This document shows positions 43,601 to 46,590 of a stretch of DNA of 64,000 nt, piece after piece (the first letter of the stretch is position 1; every line of letters starts with the position of its first letter). The stretch lies in contig NC_087068.1 of the NCBI RefSeq assembly GCF_963678635.1, positions 32,242,318-32,306,317 of the forward strand, given 5' to 3'. Under the pieces are notes generated by a model. The model searched no databases and was not told the DNA's origin. It saw only the letters and a list, made by a program, of their open reading frames with translations. The DNA is from Symsagittifera roscoffensis (lineage: Eukaryota > Xenacoelomorpha > Acoela > Convolutidae). The position numbers were made by a program, and so were the translations under genes.

Positions 43601-45712
43601 CATTCAGTTTTTCCCAGTAGCATTATCGGTCATATTTTTGCTTGTGTATGCGAAGTGAAACTTTGCCTCTGTGTTCAGTTCTAATAACTTGATTTTTGTC
43701 TAATCATCTGCAAATGTTTGAGAAAATAAGCGACAATATCCCGTTAATTCAAACTATTTGAAACGTACTCAAGCCATTTCTTAAGCCATTTTTAAAGCAA
43801 GGTTTTAGTTATTATAACTCTTTTTTTTTATTATGTAATGCAAAAATCATAGATGTAAACAATATAAATTACCAGTTTAGGTACGTGTTACAGAAGGGCA
43901 GTCAATGCTTATAAGGCTTCACTCGCTCTGATACATAAACTTTTGTGTTTCCGAAGTTGAGCTTCGCTTTTATGTAAGTTGATGCCCTTTTAATTGTTTT
44001 TGCTCCACGAAAAGCAAAATTTTTAAAAATTGTTCTTGTTTGCAAATTCTAGCTTCAGAAAAAGACCAATTCAAGGATAATTTTTCCAATTCAACCAAAA
44101 TGGTATGATTAAGTGTTTTAAGTATTATTGTAACAAATTAAGCGACAAATTCGTGATTTTTAAAATTTAAACTATGAAAAGCTAATCAAGTTTGATATTT
44201 GTTGACATGTTTTACCTAAATTTACGGATAGTGCCTGAATTTGACAGATAAGAAGCGCCAACATGTTAAGAATTGTTTTAATTAGTTTTAAAGCTTCATT
44301 CGACCTGAATTTTTTGACCTGGCTTAGTTACCTTAATTGGTGTTACTTCAAGGGCCAAAAAATGATTGATTGAGAAAATATTGTCAATTGTCGGGCAAAA
44401 TTTTACAGTTATGAAGCTTTATCTGCTCAAAAGTTTTTTACCTCAACAGTTTGTAAGGTTTTTTTTTGTCTTCAGATTAATGAGAGGCCTAGAGCGGCTA
44501 TTTTTGGCTCAATGAAAGAATTGTGGGCTTAGTAGCCGCTCGTTTAGAAAATTAAAATTTTGTTTTTTTTGCTGTTTTGTTGCGTTTCTTGATGACTATT
44601 TTCTAGTTTTTTTTTCTCGTTGTTTTCCCAAATTAGTTTTTTGTTTAGTTTGTTATTTCCGTTTTGTTTTGTAGTCGCTAGCATGCGAAGCTCCACCTTG
44701 CCTCTGTTTAATTTGGTTTTTTACCGACTACGATAAAACAATTTATTTGAATATTCATACAGAGCTCGGACCATATGCCACACTCCTGTCTAGATAATGC
44801 CATATATTTGCTGGTTTTTGCTTATTCAAACTACTTTTTTCAAAATTTTCTTTAATGTTTTACACATAATTTTCTGTTTCTTTGAAGATCTTCAATTTCG
44901 TATTTCATTCGGTAAAACGGGCAGTGCTTTGTAAGCTAAATTTGGTTTGTCAGCTTTCCCCTTATTGTTTCTGGTGCTTCATATTATAGTTTTTGCTTGA
45001 TTACTTACCCTTATGAGTGAAAAATAAATTCTTCTTCTTAATGAACGAAGGCCGTGATTATTTTTTGTTTTACTTTCCGGAAAAATTTAGTGAAGTTTGA
45101 ACACATCAGATTTGATCTATTCCAGTTTGGCTTTTTAAAGAGCAGATTAAACTCTTTTCTTCAAAGGAAAAGAAATTATGATATCGAACTAAGAAAGCGG
45201 AAATAAAACACAAGAAAACGTAAATGGTCACAAGGTTCTTGGTTCTCAAATTCAGATTTCCCTGCGGAATACTAAAATTATGTAATGATCCTGTTTTGTG
45301 AAATTGAAATAGTTTTATGGAAACAGTAAAACAAAATTTTGTTGGTATTTAAATAGGCTCAACTTCAAATATGATTTTTCAAAAGTTTCAAAAAACTTTC
45401 TTCAATCCAATGTTAATTTTTTTGTTTTATTTGAGTTTAATGAAGCGTTTCCAACTGTTTATTGGCTATGTTTAAATGGAATGTAAATTGTTTCAGAGCG
45501 TCTTCGAATGGTGCAGGATTTCTACGACAACAACTACAGACAGCACAGTGTGCCGACCATTTCAGTGCAGAGCTCTCTGAGAGACCACCCAGACGGCCAT
45601 CTGTCAGCCTCCAAACACACTCTGGACTCATCTTCCAGTCACGCCAATGCACTGCAGCATGACTACTCGGATACTCCCGGACAGATGAACTGGAACAGAC
45701 GTCTCAAGAGAG
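211..45712 (+). CDS. unc80: UNC80 homologue, partial (30 exons seen; both ends missing)
   Basis: UNC80 is a very large alpha-solenoid protein that pairs with UNC79 under the NALCN sodium leak channel and sets resting excitability of neurons and other cells. Exons total 5,787 bases (1,929 codons); the human protein is about 3,250 residues. All have GT/AG borders and all 29 junctions agree in phase. Collinear landmarks recalled from the vertebrate protein include RYQVWP, FNYL, FKDLKQT(M/L)KKEQC, RLPSFPR, HRKPFVLQ, LDILDLV, YAPES, TDW, RQV(E/D)W, NLLIP and WDFL. Differences from vertebrates are mainly in Gly/Ser/Asn-rich linkers (exons 10 and 27). Exons are GC-richer than introns. The 5' part precedes the window. 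After exon 30 (phase 1) I find no certain exon, so the C terminus lies in unrecognised sequence, in the 55617 gap, or is lost. Homology is by eye and memory; the collinearity makes the assignment secure. Confidence 0.95.
505..577 (+). tRNA. tRNA-Arg (anticodon ACG)
   Basis: A complete intronless cloverleaf of 73 nt. The acceptor stem GGGTCTG pairs with CAGACTC (one G-U pair) and the discriminator base is G. The D arm carries the A box TGGCGCAATGG. Anticodon stem TCTGA/TCAGA holds loop CTACGAA, so the anticodon is ACG (inosine at 34, reading CGU, CGC and CGA). The T arm GCAGG/CCTGC holds the B box GGTTCGAGTCC. A TTTTT pol III stop follows at about 589. It strongly resembles animal tRNA-Arg(ACG) and looks functional. 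It lies in an intron of unc80, in the same orientation. Confidence 0.95.
877..1345 (+). repeat. nested-hairpin dispersed repeat, copy 1
   Basis: It begins with TTCCGACCAT, then a T-rich stretch, then the family's diagnostic motif ACAAATAATCATTGG followed by a degenerate GATATATCAT. The body ends in a region with AATATGCCTAAAT. The right-hand hairpin end is not attached here. Confidence 0.65.
3268..3330 (+). repeat. nested-hairpin repeat, right-end fragment
   Basis: It carries CTATGGTCGGAACATTCTG followed by a degenerate inner hairpin and TAACCGGC. This is the terminal part of the dispersed family without its body. Confidence 0.6.
3391..3596 (+). CDS. unc80: unc80 exon 2
   Basis: The acceptor is TTTGTCGTAG and the donor GGG/GTCAGT. 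It encodes a Ser/Gly/Glu-rich linker (SGSIYQNNLISQQTGG...) that ends in DYDFSKTVPWVG. It ends in phase 0 and joins cleanly to exon 3. A linker of this kind is expected between solenoid blocks. Confidence 0.7.
3687..4111 (+). mobile_element. hAT-like MITE, copy 1
   Basis: A 425-bp element flanked by the perfect 8-bp duplication AGTCAGGT (3679-3686 and 4112-4119). Terminal inverted repeats are TAGGGGCGGATCTAGG on the left and, reversed, CAGTAGCTGATTTAGG on the right. Subterminal G runs adjoin both ends, and the interior contains TGCGCCGCAGGC and GGCGCC. It has no transposase reading frame. It lies in the intron between exons 2 and 3. An 8-bp duplication with CAG-GGGCGG-type ends is typical of the hAT superfamily. 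Confidence 0.85.
4357..4582. repeat. inverted repeat bounded by GGCTCTTTTCC / GGAAAAGAGCC
   Basis: GGCTCTTTTCC near 4350-4370 (repeated nearby as GGCTCTTTTCT) is matched in inverse at about 4572-4582. The same pair of arms recurs around 47649-47700, and one arm at about 29610. It may be a small foldback element. No target duplication is seen. Confidence 0.35.
4688..4760 (+). mobile_element. tRNA-like sequence, probable SINE head
   Basis: It has a perfect T arm, GTGGG/CCCAC around a 7-base loop, within a B-box-like GGTTTGGATCC, and a degenerate upstream A box. The acceptor stem does not close, so it is not a functional tRNA. About 100 bp of GC-richer tail follows, ending in an A-rich stretch near 4855. 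Confidence 0.4.
5014..5235 (+). CDS. unc80: unc80 exon 3
   Basis: It encodes 74 whole codons, from VIVKLVNG to DRTAKE. The distinctive feature is a Cys/His-rich cluster (CNFECNHQAFCHLHC) followed by RRSRSCQRLVDALRRVYG. The donor is GAG/GTAAAT. The Cys/His spacing suggests a structural metal site or disulphide-free knot; that is inference. Confidence 0.85.
5491..5920 (+). CDS. unc80: unc80 exon 4
   Basis: The longest unc80 exon here (430 bases). It starts with a Ser/Phe-rich linker (SYSSSTMPFRRHPSSASASA) and ends with a conserved helical pair containing LPFVVMCKTAAFLP and SWQLLMDSNLQLASSA, which matches the vertebrate APFSIMVKSAA...WELLLESNQELAASAA segment. It ends in phase 1 with donor CTG/GTTCGC. 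Confidence 0.92.
6043..6151 (+). CDS. unc80: unc80 exon 5
   Basis: It continues the helix from exon 4: the split codon gives A, then ALFLISGVKSHDAVFDLLK and a short loop ending IRIQTLLR. This corresponds to vertebrate ALFLLSAVKVPDAVSDLL. Acceptor TTGCTTCAG, donor CAG/GTAAAC, ends in phase 2. Confidence 0.93.
6284..6648 (+). repeat. 74-bp minisatellite, about 4.9 copies
   Basis: Near-identical units start at 6284 (73 bp, one A missing), 6357, 6431, 6505 and 6579; the last is incomplete. Each contains the palindrome TTCGCGAA. Each unit junction forms TCTAAGTAAGCC, which looks like a 5' splice site. The array ends 28 bases before exon 6. The unit length is not a multiple of three and the array is not coding. 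Confidence 0.97.
6677..6890 (+). CDS. unc80: unc80 exon 6
   Basis: It contains RFGVLWRYRYQVWPQLED followed by a Pro-rich stretch with PPPSIDFTQPSPQFG and VVDPPWMPHL. This block is among the most conserved of the family (vertebrate YTLWRFRYQVWPRMEE...PPPSINFTLPSP...VFDPPWVP). Acceptor TTTCTGTAG, donor AGA/GTTAGT, ends in phase 0. Confidence 0.95.
7030..7290 (+). repeat. SINE-like repeat family, copy A
   Basis: It begins near the hairpin GCTTGCGATTAGCAAGC. It carries the B-box-like GGTTTGAATCTGAC followed by AGGACCTG, then AAACGGGAAATATTC and TGTCGGCT. Two related copies lie at 9060-9275 and 18955-19120. It is probably a decayed tRNA-derived SINE. It stops shortly before the 7347 assembly gap. 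Confidence 0.5.
7347..7546. other. assembly gap (200 N)
   Basis: A run of exactly 200 N in the intron between exons 6 and 7. The round number suggests a placeholder rather than a measured length. Exon phases either side agree without extra coding sequence. Confidence 1.
7920..7948 (+). repeat. GCGAAGC...GCTTC hairpin motif
   Basis: One member of a short dispersed hairpin family, here GCGAAGCTCCGCCTCGCTTC followed by TGTG, about 90 bases upstream of exon 7. The best copy is at 36942-36958. Confidence 0.5.
8039..8243 (+). CDS. unc80: unc80 exon 7
   Basis: It encodes QRSFAALGGATTRSHQREEH followed by a charged helix (KKIRLAEEEKTREGREKF) and VAVTNDASFE. It matches vertebrate KSFSARAVSRSHQRAEH...EEEKKRLGREAS...IPITQEACYE. 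Acceptor ATTTGCAG, donor CAAG/GTACGG, ends in phase 1. Confidence 0.93.
8840..8962 (+). mobile_element. hAT-like MITE, internal fragment
   Basis: It matches the interior of the full-length MITEs (GACCAAATTGATTTTCCGAG, TGCGCCGCAGGC) but has neither end nor a target duplication. Confidence 0.7.
9060..9275 (+). repeat. SINE-like repeat family, copy B
   Basis: It shares with 7030-7290 the blocks CTGCGATCAGCAAG, GGTTTGAATCTGACAGGACC, AAACGGGAAATATTCC and TGTCGGCTTATTATTTG. Confidence 0.5.
9824..9980 (+). CDS. unc80: unc80 exon 8 (start uncertain)
   Basis: A GC-rich island coding for DLDSPICAVGGMSTLNHRVV and a Thr/Ala-rich helix (TTPTTAAAQLATAAINYLQ). The donor GGGAG/GTAGGG leaves two bases that complete an Arg codon with exon 9. 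The start could be 9824 or 9830; both give the correct phase. It lies in the variable linker region of UNC80, so support comes from composition and phase rather than homology. Confidence 0.7.
10241..10407 (+). CDS. unc80: unc80 exon 9
   Basis: It encodes SSLASANSNMMQLPVAKRSS followed by SLWSSRSM, then a Met/Pro-rich stretch ending TAPLLQ. KRSSSLWSSRS resembles vertebrate FRRGSVWSVRSAVS at the same place in the order. It begins after CCTGAACCAG, a weak pyrimidine tract, and ends CCAGG/GTAGAG in phase 1, fitting exon 10. The opposite strand is also open over this span but does not fit the gene. Confidence 0.75.
10636..10696 (+). repeat. (TTG)n microsatellite
   Basis: About 18 near-perfect TTG/GTT triplets followed by an interrupted CTGTTG. 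It is intronic. Confidence 0.97.
11925..12590 (+). pseudogene. element 1: RT connection and RNase H, broken
   Basis: The RT tail SRSILGSINHLAKFIPNA is followed by an in-frame TAG near 12042. RNase H motifs are visible: KCDASHNGLGA with the first catalytic Asp, ELELLAVVW with the Glu, and ATDHKAF. The frame shifts within an A7 run near 12300. A G12 run near 12520 and a TAA at 12549 precede LSRDPY, the usual end of the domain. Confidence 0.85.
12591..13590 (+). pseudogene. element 1: hydrophilic spacer between RNase H and integrase
   Basis: About 330 codons, largely open in one frame apart from a stop at 13179-13181. It is rich in Glu, Ser, Lys, Asn and Thr (for example DWWSDTPQDWRNDEREES) and resembles no enzyme domain I know. 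In most Ty3/gypsy polyproteins RNase H and integrase are separated by a much shorter linker. Confidence 0.6.
13591..14415 (+). pseudogene. element 1: integrase, broken
   Basis: The zinc-binding part shows RLAVPLQLR and HRGHPGQKAM (His pair) and, in a shifted frame, CRSCTRYGKN (Cys pair). The catalytic core shows QLDYAGPL (first Asp), an altered SDQFSGL (second Asp, after an in-frame TGA) and GLVERTIQSI (Glu). Order and spacing match Ty3/gypsy integrases. Confidence 0.85.
14416..15801 (+). pseudogene. element 1: integrase C-terminal extension
   Basis: A highly charged region in three overlapping or adjacent open segments (14465-14773, 14653-15435, 15493-15801). The first is a probable coiled coil (RYRQRAKALKELLEANARW). 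The last ends with RRSSRQTKNKDPKRFGDP, the basic tail often found at the end of Ty3/gypsy Pol. The extension of about 440 codons is long for the family. Confidence 0.6.
16066..16074 (+). other. element 1 polypurine tract
   Basis: GAGGGGGTA lies immediately before TGTCAT, the expected place for plus-strand priming. Confidence 0.6.
16075..16309 (+). repeat. element 1 putative 3' LTR
   Basis: It begins TGTCATACTG straight after the polypurine tract. The right border is uncertain; I place it at a TTTTTCA near 16309. No partner LTR is present for comparison. Confidence 0.45.
17176..17295 (+). repeat. nested-hairpin repeat, left-end fragment
   Basis: CCGACCATTTGAAA is followed by GGGTGTTTTAG, CCACGCAAAATCAGG and ACAAATAATCATCGG, the left part of the family. 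Confidence 0.65.
17876..18196 (+). CDS. unc80: unc80 exon 10
   Basis: Most of this exon is a low-complexity Asn/Ala/Gly/Ser linker with a Gly7 run and MSSSSNSGVGGGG. It closes with PSAVCAAVPDIIALTDDKEV, which matches vertebrate PACICAAVLPIVHLMEDGEV. Acceptor TTTACAG, donor CTG/GTATGA; phase 1 at both borders. Confidence 0.9.
18955..19120 (+). repeat. SINE-like repeat family, copy C
   Basis: It shares CACGGCAAAAG, a B-box-like GGTTTGGTTGGATC and a degenerate CCAGGAACTG with copies A and B, and ends with AAAATTGTCGATAGC. Confidence 0.4.
19848..19915 (-). mobile_element. tRNA-like sequence, probable SINE head
   Basis: Read on the minus strand it has an A-box-like TTAGCACAGTGGTAAGGC and a B-box-like GTTTTCGATCCC at tRNA spacing. 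The stems pair poorly, so it is a tRNA pseudogene or SINE head. Confidence 0.4.
20515..20580 (+). repeat. nested-hairpin repeat, right-end fragment
   Basis: GGTCGGAATATTCTGTGC is followed by TACTTATACAGCAACTGTC, a copy of the terminal hairpin with a few changes. Confidence 0.6.
21209..21396 (+). CDS. unc80: unc80 exon 11
   Basis: It encodes VREVALGLIKTCLIEDTSLF, YFLERLTVVDKH and PQAAHSLFNYL. It matches vertebrate AVAQQVLWNCLIEDPSTVLRHFLEKLT...TSHILFNYL. Acceptor TTTGCAG, donor CTG/GTGAGA, ends in phase 0. Confidence 0.96.
21808..21960 (+). CDS. unc80: unc80 exon 12
   Basis: It encodes 51 whole codons, from TGLIMYFIRNPSPYS to GLTFKDLKQTLKKEQCD. FKDLKQTLKKEQC is nearly identical to the vertebrate sequence. 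Acceptor TGTTTAG, donor GAT/GTGAGT. Confidence 0.97.
22200..22645 (+). repeat. nested-hairpin repeat, near-complete copy
   Basis: It contains AATAATCATCGAAATGGG, ATCATATTAGAG, CAGTCGTAATTCGAAC and, at the right end, ATGGTCGGTACATTCTG with a GCAC-type inner hairpin and GGCGGCTATCC. It ends just before exon 13. Confidence 0.7.
22658..22696 (+). CDS. unc80: unc80 exon 13 (39-base small exon)
   Basis: It encodes 13 whole codons, PALLVTAIIPVAK, between TGTTTTAG and AAG/GTTAGT. It matches vertebrate VKLLVTASMPGTK directly after KKEQC, so it is required for continuity even though it is too short to stand out as an open frame. Confidence 0.92.
22837..22993 (+). CDS. unc80: unc80 exon 14
   Basis: It encodes KLIVTGGDSTDMPIPFNVTD, FVTILNDSLTSFRLD and QPLLVDKTG. 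It matches vertebrate LVVHGQNECDIPTQLPVHED...FFNIPE...YFLMDKRW. Acceptor TGTGCAG, donor ACAG/GTGCGA, ends in phase 1. Confidence 0.92.
23100..23173 (+). mobile_element. hAT-like MITE, right-end fragment
   Basis: It carries two copies of an AATCCCTGAG block and ends CTTAATCCGCCCCTG, the right terminal repeat of the MITE family. It lies 17 bases upstream of exon 15. Confidence 0.65.
23191..23390 (+). CDS. unc80: unc80 exon 15
   Basis: It encodes WIMGSNMLVRDFYSNRRGG and a helix with VIASKMAEIGRILISRNLL ending TQESQ. It matches vertebrate NLIHYNKTYVRDIYPFRRS and VFTRKLEEVGRVLFLISL. Acceptor TTGTTAG, donor CAG/GTATTG, ends in phase 0. Confidence 0.95.
24885..25322 (+). mobile_element. hAT-like MITE, copy 2
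   Basis: A 438-bp element flanked by the perfect 8-bp duplication CACTATAT (24877-24884 and 25323-25330). The ends are CAGGGGGCGGATCTAGG on the left and, reversed, CAGAGGCGGACTTAGG on the right. Long G and C runs sit just inside the ends. No transposase frame is present. Confidence 0.9.
25607..25645 (-). repeat. nested-hairpin repeat, right-end fragment
   Basis: On the minus strand it reads CTGTGCCACTTGCACG followed by CAGCCGGC, the terminal hairpin of the family. Confidence 0.55.
25870..25975 (-). repeat. nested-hairpin repeat, left-end fragment
   Basis: The reversed blocks ATTTTGCGTGAAAA and GGTTCCGAATGTTCC correspond to the left end of the family. Confidence 0.5.
26170..26385 (-). repeat. 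nested-hairpin repeat, partial reversed copy
   Basis: Reversed family blocks are visible in order: TTTTTCTCGACAC, CACGACTGAAA, AATATTTCACTCATCCC, TTGATGATTTTTTGTGG and ATTTTGCGTCAAAA, ending ACTGGTCGGTAC. Confidence 0.65.
27018..27173 (+). CDS. unc80: unc80 exon 16
   Basis: It encodes 52 codons, including HTELTRLPSFPRKCLEFDL and LLGIDAVHKQMWVW. It matches vertebrate QEDLLRLPSFPRSAID...LFGLDTLQKSLWIQ. Acceptor TTTTCAG, donor TGG/GTAAGA. Confidence 0.96.
27813..28000 (+). CDS. unc80: unc80 exon 17
   Basis: It encodes LLSTLFERMPCDFAW, MTVYNGAIVTHADESSVLR and AAIRFNQTMLLKG. It matches vertebrate LEEMFLGMPSEFPW...LNVFNGALILHPEDSALLR. Acceptor GAGTTTAG, donor GGG/GTTGGT, ends in phase 2. Confidence 0.95.
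28412..28613 (+). CDS. unc80: unc80 exon 18
   Basis: It encodes YQHIMPVLFTMYREC and SIEFVVKQFYVIHRKPFVLQ followed by FLGSVAHLV. HRKPFVLQ is identical to the vertebrate motif. Acceptor TCATCCAG, donor AAA/GTCAGT, ends in phase 0. Confidence 0.97.
28856..28963 (+). CDS. unc80: unc80 exon 19
   Basis: It encodes 36 codons, VPSKLLYDLLICLDEDVSDP, LDILDLVNYPKPLKNL. It matches vertebrate LFDLLQSLEGETTDILDILELVKAEKPLKSL. Acceptor TAAACAG, donor TTG/GTAGGT. Confidence 0.96.
29193..29530 (+). repeat. nested-hairpin repeat, left and middle part
   Basis: It starts TTGTTCCGACCATT, followed by CCACGCAAAATCAGCTACC, ACAAATAATCATCG, GATATATCATATTAAAGCCC and CAGTCGTGATTCGAACG. The right hairpin end is absent. 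Confidence 0.75.
29884..30155 (+). CDS. unc80: unc80 exon 20
   Basis: It encodes DFCYREEIPTISILDIIQL, VLTIGYAPESVRGKQMLKVL and EALTPHYITATK. It matches vertebrate DFCYGNEDLTFSISEAIKLCVTVVAYAPESF...MLMVLEALVPCYL. Acceptor CCTCGCAG, donor GAA/GTAAAT, ends in phase 2. Confidence 0.97.
30381..30620 (+). CDS. unc80: unc80 exon 21
   Basis: A Ser/Gly-rich linker (SSNIRRNSSILISSHQGK, then a Gly-rich run) that ends SGTWEPHRVNLRIM. Of two possible donors, AAT/GTGAGT at 30620 keeps phase with exon 22; the one at 30603 would not. Confidence 0.85.
31017..31248 (+). CDS. unc80: unc80 exon 22
   Basis: It encodes SMTEVKERKYRMSLGEDES, a segment with EFREPRCSLLHFATICHTMC and a helix ending NFEIIDAKTHS. It matches vertebrate EEFRRPRESLLNICTEFYKHC...ALELLDVKSHM. 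Acceptor GTTGGCAG, donor TCG/GTTGGT. Confidence 0.92.
31603..31806 (+). CDS. unc80: unc80 exon 23
   Basis: It encodes 68 codons with RLMEVALALLKVAPHDPLTM, YITELVPNTDWSSEA and LLKRLEKVFLKITKK. It matches vertebrate RLAEIAHSLLKLAPYDTQTM...ITDWTAEAV...ILKRLDRMFNKI. Acceptor TTGTGTAG, donor AGA/GTATGC. Confidence 0.97.
32116..32211 (+). CDS. unc80: unc80 exon 24
   Basis: It encodes 32 codons, RQVDWDFVSNMVKGVYLTLL followed by KQPYVAHSAAMK. It matches vertebrate RQVEWEPASNLIEGVCLTLQRQPI. Acceptor GTTTCAG, donor AAG/GTATGT. Confidence 0.97.
32455..32760 (+). mobile_element. hAT-like MITE, degraded copy
   Basis: The order of blocks GTCGACCAAAT, TGTGACCAAATTTTCTG, TTGGCGCCCAAGGCGCC and TTTAAAAAACTTTAGGG matches the interior of the full-length MITEs. 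The ends are eroded and an (AAC)n-like insert occurs near 32547. Confidence 0.6.
32826..33510 (+). repeat. nested-hairpin repeat, longest copy with palindromes at both ends
   Basis: On the left, ATGGTCGGAA pairs with TTCCAACCAT around an inner TCTGTT/AACAGA hairpin. The body carries CCACGCAAAATCAGG, ACAAATAATCATCGGG and CATATTAAAGCCC. On the right, a changed ATGTTCGGAACATTCTGTGC is followed by TACTTGCACAATAACCGGC. This copy shows that the palindrome can occur at both ends of one body. Confidence 0.75.
33790..34125 (-). repeat. nested-hairpin repeat, reversed copy
   Basis: Reversed family blocks TTTTTTTCGACACTGAG, CGAATCACGACTAAAAG, GGCTTTAATATGATATATCA, GATGATTGTTTCTGG and ATTTTGCGTGG occur in order, ending AATGGTCGGAACAA. 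Confidence 0.75.
34578..34757 (+). CDS. unc80: unc80 exon 25
   Basis: It encodes 60 codons with AFLSVSLNLVLDDGSSPGGS and PPPAFISAVIRLTALQMHLL. It matches vertebrate SLINVCVNLVMGVVGPSS...PPLPFSTAVVRLVALQIQAL. Acceptor ATTTCAG, donor AAG/GTAAAA. Confidence 0.96.
35206..35435 (+). repeat. possible solo LTR or LTR fragment
   Basis: Sequence of less AT-rich composition starts TGATGTAATAATTC, contains CTATATAATCACTG (a TATA-like box with a nearby candidate start) and ends near ATATCCA. Just upstream, the perfect 8-bp hairpin GATTCACG/CGTGAATC occurs. No partner and no clear target duplication are seen. Confidence 0.25.
36942..36958. repeat. GCGAAGCT-C-AGCTTCGC perfect hairpin
   Basis: An 8-bp perfect palindrome with a one-base centre, followed by CTCTTTG. 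Degenerate versions followed by CTCTGTG or similar occur near 7925, 29817, 43649, 43949, 44684, 47733 and 59073. Confidence 0.8.
37918..38110 (+). repeat. nested-hairpin repeat, degenerate copy
   Basis: GTTCCGA and TCGGAAC face each other at 37921-37947, followed by GTGGTATCGCATTGAAGCCC and GTCGCGATTCGC, which resemble the family's middle section. Confidence 0.45.
38640..38835 (-). promoter_or_regulatory. GC-rich island with ATG in a YY1-like motif (candidate minus-strand first exon)
   Basis: A CpG-containing patch of about 200 bp within an AT-rich intron. Read on the minus strand it carries AAGATGGCGGC at 38738-38748, which is both a YY1 binding consensus and a strong start context. An open frame follows for 23 codons to CGCAG/GTGTGAGT, a plausible donor. 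Upstream on that strand is GCGCGACTGGCGCGCGG. The plus strand is also open after an AG at 38652 but has no place in UNC80. Whether it is a promoter, a nested gene's first exon or an old insertion cannot be settled here. Confidence 0.3.
39325..39375 (-). repeat. nested-hairpin repeat, right-end fragment
   Basis: The minus strand reads GGAACTTTCTGTGC followed by TACTTGCACAGCTACCGG. Confidence 0.6.
40932..41058 (+). CDS. unc80: unc80 exon 26
   Basis: It encodes ADYPLDQILNTNCRIICGQE, KAENIFINLLIPLFTHMGSN. It matches vertebrate EDFPLSHVISPFTNQERREGMLLNLLIPFVLTVGSG. Acceptor TTTGTAG, donor CAAG/GTCACA, ends in phase 1. Confidence 0.96.
41352..41678 (+). CDS. unc80: unc80 exon 27
   Basis: The start (RMRTDDVSFICHTIFNTMLP) matches vertebrate PEVQLLLQTVINVLLPP. 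It then runs into a long Ser/Asn/Pro-rich linker with a Ser6 run and ends AMFDSFFESGFL. Acceptor CACTTTAG, donor CTAG/GTTAGC; phase 1 at both borders. Confidence 0.93.
41943..42127 (+). CDS. unc80: unc80 exon 28
   Basis: It encodes ALKFLVACFPDGLKRDWVWM, CVKEMGSTLHCGIAFWDFLL and TLLKPFLQFK. It matches vertebrate ALKVILVCFERQL...WLSLQVKEM...GLALWDFLDFIV...LLRPFIQCK. Acceptor GTGTTAG, donor AAG/GTCACT. Confidence 0.97.
42379..42547 (+). CDS. unc80: unc80 exon 29
   Basis: It encodes EPEMAFQFYIQHKIFSPVKE and GSEFRTLKARNAQTLLK. It resembles vertebrate ARQHIADQLERRFIPRPLCK...EFNSELKILKEAV. Acceptor TTTGCCAG, donor AAAG/GTAACG, ends in phase 1. Confidence 0.9.
42548..45496. other. intron, AT-rich
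   Basis: No exon or intact mobile element is seen. Three degenerate GCGAAG...CTTCGC hairpin motifs occur (near 43649, 43949 and 44684), more than in any other intron. Confidence 0.6.
45497..45712 (+). CDS. unc80: unc80 exon 30, last one recognised
   Basis: It begins ERLRMVQDFYDNNYRQHSV and continues with a polar Ser/His/Asp-rich segment ending MNWNRRLKR. It lies in the variable C-terminal region, so support is from composition, splice borders (ATTGTTTCAG; AGAG/GTACGT) and phase 1 continuity. The strong donor shows that the gene continues. Confidence 0.85.
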
Positions 45713-46156
45713 GTACGTTAGATCTGTTTTTAAGACATTTTTTAGGGCTCCCATAGCTTCTTAACACCATTTGCTCTTCGTTATCTTATTCTAGCAAAAA
45801 ACAATCATTATGAATTCGATTGTCAACAATTTTAGACAGTGTTTTACACCATGCTGCTAGCCTCTGAAAAATGTGTAATCAGATATAGATAGAAAAAGCT
45901 TTGTAAAATGTACCTTAATGAAAACAACTAACAAGTTTGCATAAGTCATTCAAATATAATAAAATATTGACCGAACCAGTTGGATTATTTAGTGAAAAAG
46001 CAACTGGGTAAGTTCGATTTCTTTCTATTCTCCGAGTTACATAATAATGCGGTGGGAATGACATAACAGAAGATAACAGTGAGTTACACATGCAACAATG
46101 AAGATGGTTACGGTCATTTCGCTATATCATCATTGCTTACCATTTGGGTGCTAACT

Positions 46157-46484
46157 TGTCATGTCAGGGCTAATTTTAGTTAGGTCGCTTGTATTTAACC
46201 TGAGCTAGAGGACGGGGGCAAGCACGCTAACTCTTGTAATTTTGTTTTTACTCACATAACACTCCATAATTTTCCTTAGCTTTGGTTTCATGCGCAGTGT
46301 AGTGCTCTCAAACGCTTCGAGTCTGTTTCCGCTGCTCATCAAATTAGGACTTTTCTTTCAAGTTTCTTTAAAGTTAAATTGTCCTGGTGAAGTCAACTTA
46401 GAGTAGATATATTATAAGAGTTATTTCGATAGTTAGAGTCAGTCAATTCAGTGTTGTTTTATTTTACCCCCTAGTATCACGACA
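46157..46484 (-). repeat. possible LTR remnant
   Basis: On the minus strand a purine tract GTGGGGGTAT precedes TGTCGTGATACTAG, and the segment ends CATGACA, giving TGTC...GACA ends. It contains TATAATATAT. The arrangement mirrors the purine tract and TGTCAT start of the two gypsy elements here. No partner LTR or target duplication is found. Confidence 0.35.
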
Positions 46485-46544
46485 ATACCCCCACACAAAT
46501 ACTCAATAATAGACATTAGTGGTGTTGTGAATTAGTATCAAGAG

Positions 46545-46590
46545 CACCCATATTTTGTGCAAGTGGCACAAAAAGTAACGGCCGCAAAAT
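46545..46590 (-). repeat. nested-hairpin repeat, right-end fragment
   Basis: The minus strand reads TTTTTGTGCCACTTGCACAA, the inner hairpin with one changed pair. Confidence 0.5.
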
